Source of the DNA: Sinisalibacter lacisalsi
GTDB lineage: Bacteria; Pseudomonadota; Alphaproteobacteria; Rhodobacterales; Rhodobacteraceae
DNA length: 64,000 bases
Assembly: GCF_014640115.1 (NCBI RefSeq)
Contig: NZ_BMGI01000006.1
Coordinates: 124,001-188,000, forward strand
Reading direction: 5' to 3'
The notes beneath the pieces were generated by a model. It was not told where the DNA came from and did not search any database. It saw only the letters and a list, made by a program, of their open reading frames with translations. Position 1 is the stretch's first letter. Each line of letters begins with the position of its first letter. The position numbers and the translations under genes were made by a program. Positions 63,801 through 64,000 of the stretch are shown piece by piece.

Positions 63801-64000
63801 ATCGCGTAGGCCATCTCGACGAAGCCGCGCTCGGTGAGCCTCTCGGCCTCCGGCAGCCCGCCGCCCTCGCCCGGATGGCGCTGAAGCTCGACGTAGAGCC
63901 GCCCCGCATGGGCGCGCGCGAGCCGGGCCATCAGCGCCTCGGCCTCGGCGCGGTGGCCGATCTGCAGCAGCTGGCCCACCGGCCCCTCGGCGCCGCCCGA
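60893..64000 (-). CDS. dnaE: DNA polymerase III alpha subunit (C-terminal about 1035 residues, runs off right edge)
   Basis: The replicative polymerase catalytic subunit, lacking only about the first 150 residues, which lie beyond 64000. The remaining PHP domain comes first. Next is the polymerase core with PVGPGRGSGAGSLVAYALTI and PDFDIDFCMDRREEVIQYVQ, whose two Asp are catalytic, and later VKFDFLGLKTLTVIQNA with the third. The little-finger/helix-hairpin-helix region contains FNKSHAAAYAVVSYQTAWLK, and an OB-fold lies near KSARGNRFAFVGLSDPTGIY. The frame is open to the last base. Essential, and vertically inherited. Confidence 0.97.
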   Translation of the reverse strand, partial: SGGAEGPVGQLLQIGHRAEAEALMARLARAHAGRLYVELQRHPGEGGGLPEAERLTERGFVEMAYAMDLPIVATNDVYFPKADLYEAHDALICIADGAYVDQQEPRRRLTPQHYFKSPQEMATLFADLPEALENTVEIARRCAFMAERRKPILPRFADDEVEELRRQAQEGLAARLAVIPHAAPVEDYEKRLAFELGIIESMGFPGYFLIVADFIKWAKEHDIPVGPGRGSGAGSLVAYALTITDLDPLRYSLLFERFLNPERVSMPDFDIDFCMDRREEVIQYVQEKYGREKVAQIITFGALLSKAAVRDVGRVLQMPYGQVDRLSKMIPVEGVKPVSIEKALKDEPRLREEARREEVVARLLDYAQRVEGLLRNASTHAAGVVIGDRPLDELVPLYQDPRSDMPATQFNMKWVEQAGLVKFDFLGLKTLTVIQNAIDLIHSQGRDLHTGPDGTRLYDPPEGAENDIGAIPLDDVATYELYASARTVAVFQVESSGMMDALRRMKPTCIEDIVALVALYRPGPMENIPTYCDVKNGAKERASIHPLIDHILEETQGIIVYQEQVMQIAQEMAGYSLGGADLLRRAMGKKIAEEMAKERPKFVSGAKENGVDEAKASEVFDLLEKFANYGFNKSHAAAYAVVSYQTAWLKANHPVEFMAGVMNCDIHLTDKLGVYAEEVRRGLGLEIVPPCVNRSGATFTVSQGRVHYALGALKNVGVEAMKLIVEARTVDGGEKPFVTLFDLARRVDLKRVGKRSLEMLARAGAFDVLDPNRARVFDSLDALVSYSAAIHEQRASNQVSLFGEAGDDLPEPRLSPVGDWLPAERLAEEHKAIGFYLSGHPLDDYLPALRRKGVLTLEEVTAKAERAPLVAKMAGAVSVKQERKSARGNRFAFVGLSDPTGIYEVTVFSDTLEASRDHLEVGQNVVLTVEANMESEQLKLLARSIAPVDTIVADAGGMALRVFLDRAEAVTPVASLLARAGEMAKGARPGSVSLCLMGGDLPGEVEMDLGADYPLTPQIKGALKSLPGVMSVEEV

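Overview
The window is GC-rich, densely coded chromosomal DNA. Its gene families point to a marine or halotolerant alphaproteobacterium of the Rhodobacteraceae (roseobacter-like) group: ethylmalonyl-CoA pathway genes, an ectABC-ask operon, a double-domain ALDH16 aldehyde dehydrogenase, a DUF1523-type protein and a solo LuxR receptor. I see no rRNA, tRNA, CRISPR array, insertion sequence or prophage. Both ends cut genes: a Mrp-type antiporter subunit on the left and dnaE on the right.

Layout. 1-2873 (minus) is a Mrp/Mbh-type cation:proton antiporter operon, open at the left edge. 3000-7453 is a MarR regulator divergent from ectABC-ask, which makes ectoine; perfect inverted repeats lie between them. 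7465-12399 holds an M20 deacetylase, an Lrp/AsnC regulator, an aldehyde dehydrogenase and a class III aminotransferase. The last three match the tail end of known ectoine degradation clusters, but the hydrolase genes doeA and doeB are absent. 12418-17667 carries ethylmalonyl-CoA mutase, acylphosphatase, a PlsB-like acyltransferase and crotonyl-CoA carboxylase/reductase. 17952-22406 has a LuxR solo with a small coupled gene, two related small membrane proteins, an azoreductase, a LysR regulator and a DMT exporter. 22440-26147 is a TetR-controlled HlyD/ABC export operon. 26233-28259 is a small secreted protein plus a membrane chemoreceptor.

28316-33843 (minus) is oppABCDF for oligopeptide uptake. 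34169-37760 is deoC and ALDH16 with a small, compositionally foreign gene between them. 37770-45647 (minus) is a tight ten-gene run of mostly unknown proteins built around an AAA+ ATPase, a long coiled-coil protein and six small or medium membrane proteins. This is the best candidate here for an undescribed system. 45865-49063 carries a DASS-type transporter with RCK_C domains and an M20 hydrolase. 49120-53964 (minus) encodes all five steps of a De Ley-Doudoroff type sugar acid pathway: SDR dehydrogenase, SMP-30 lactonase, IlvD/Edd dehydratase, KDGal kinase and KDPGal aldolase. 54415-60868 is a divergent Dpp/Opp-type transporter with a fused double ATPase and a co-transcribed aldehyde dehydrogenase. 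60893-64000 (minus) is most of dnaE.

Themes. The left third is osmoadaptation: ion homeostasis, ectoine synthesis and a fragment of ectoine turnover. The middle is C2/C4 assimilation and signalling. The right half is nutrient uptake, with one large uncharacterised membrane/ATPase operon. A dispersed intergenic repeat (hairpin plus a 29-base core) occurs twice, at 43140-43211 and 55967-56014. All assignments rest on reading the translated sequence and on remembered family features; no database search was run.
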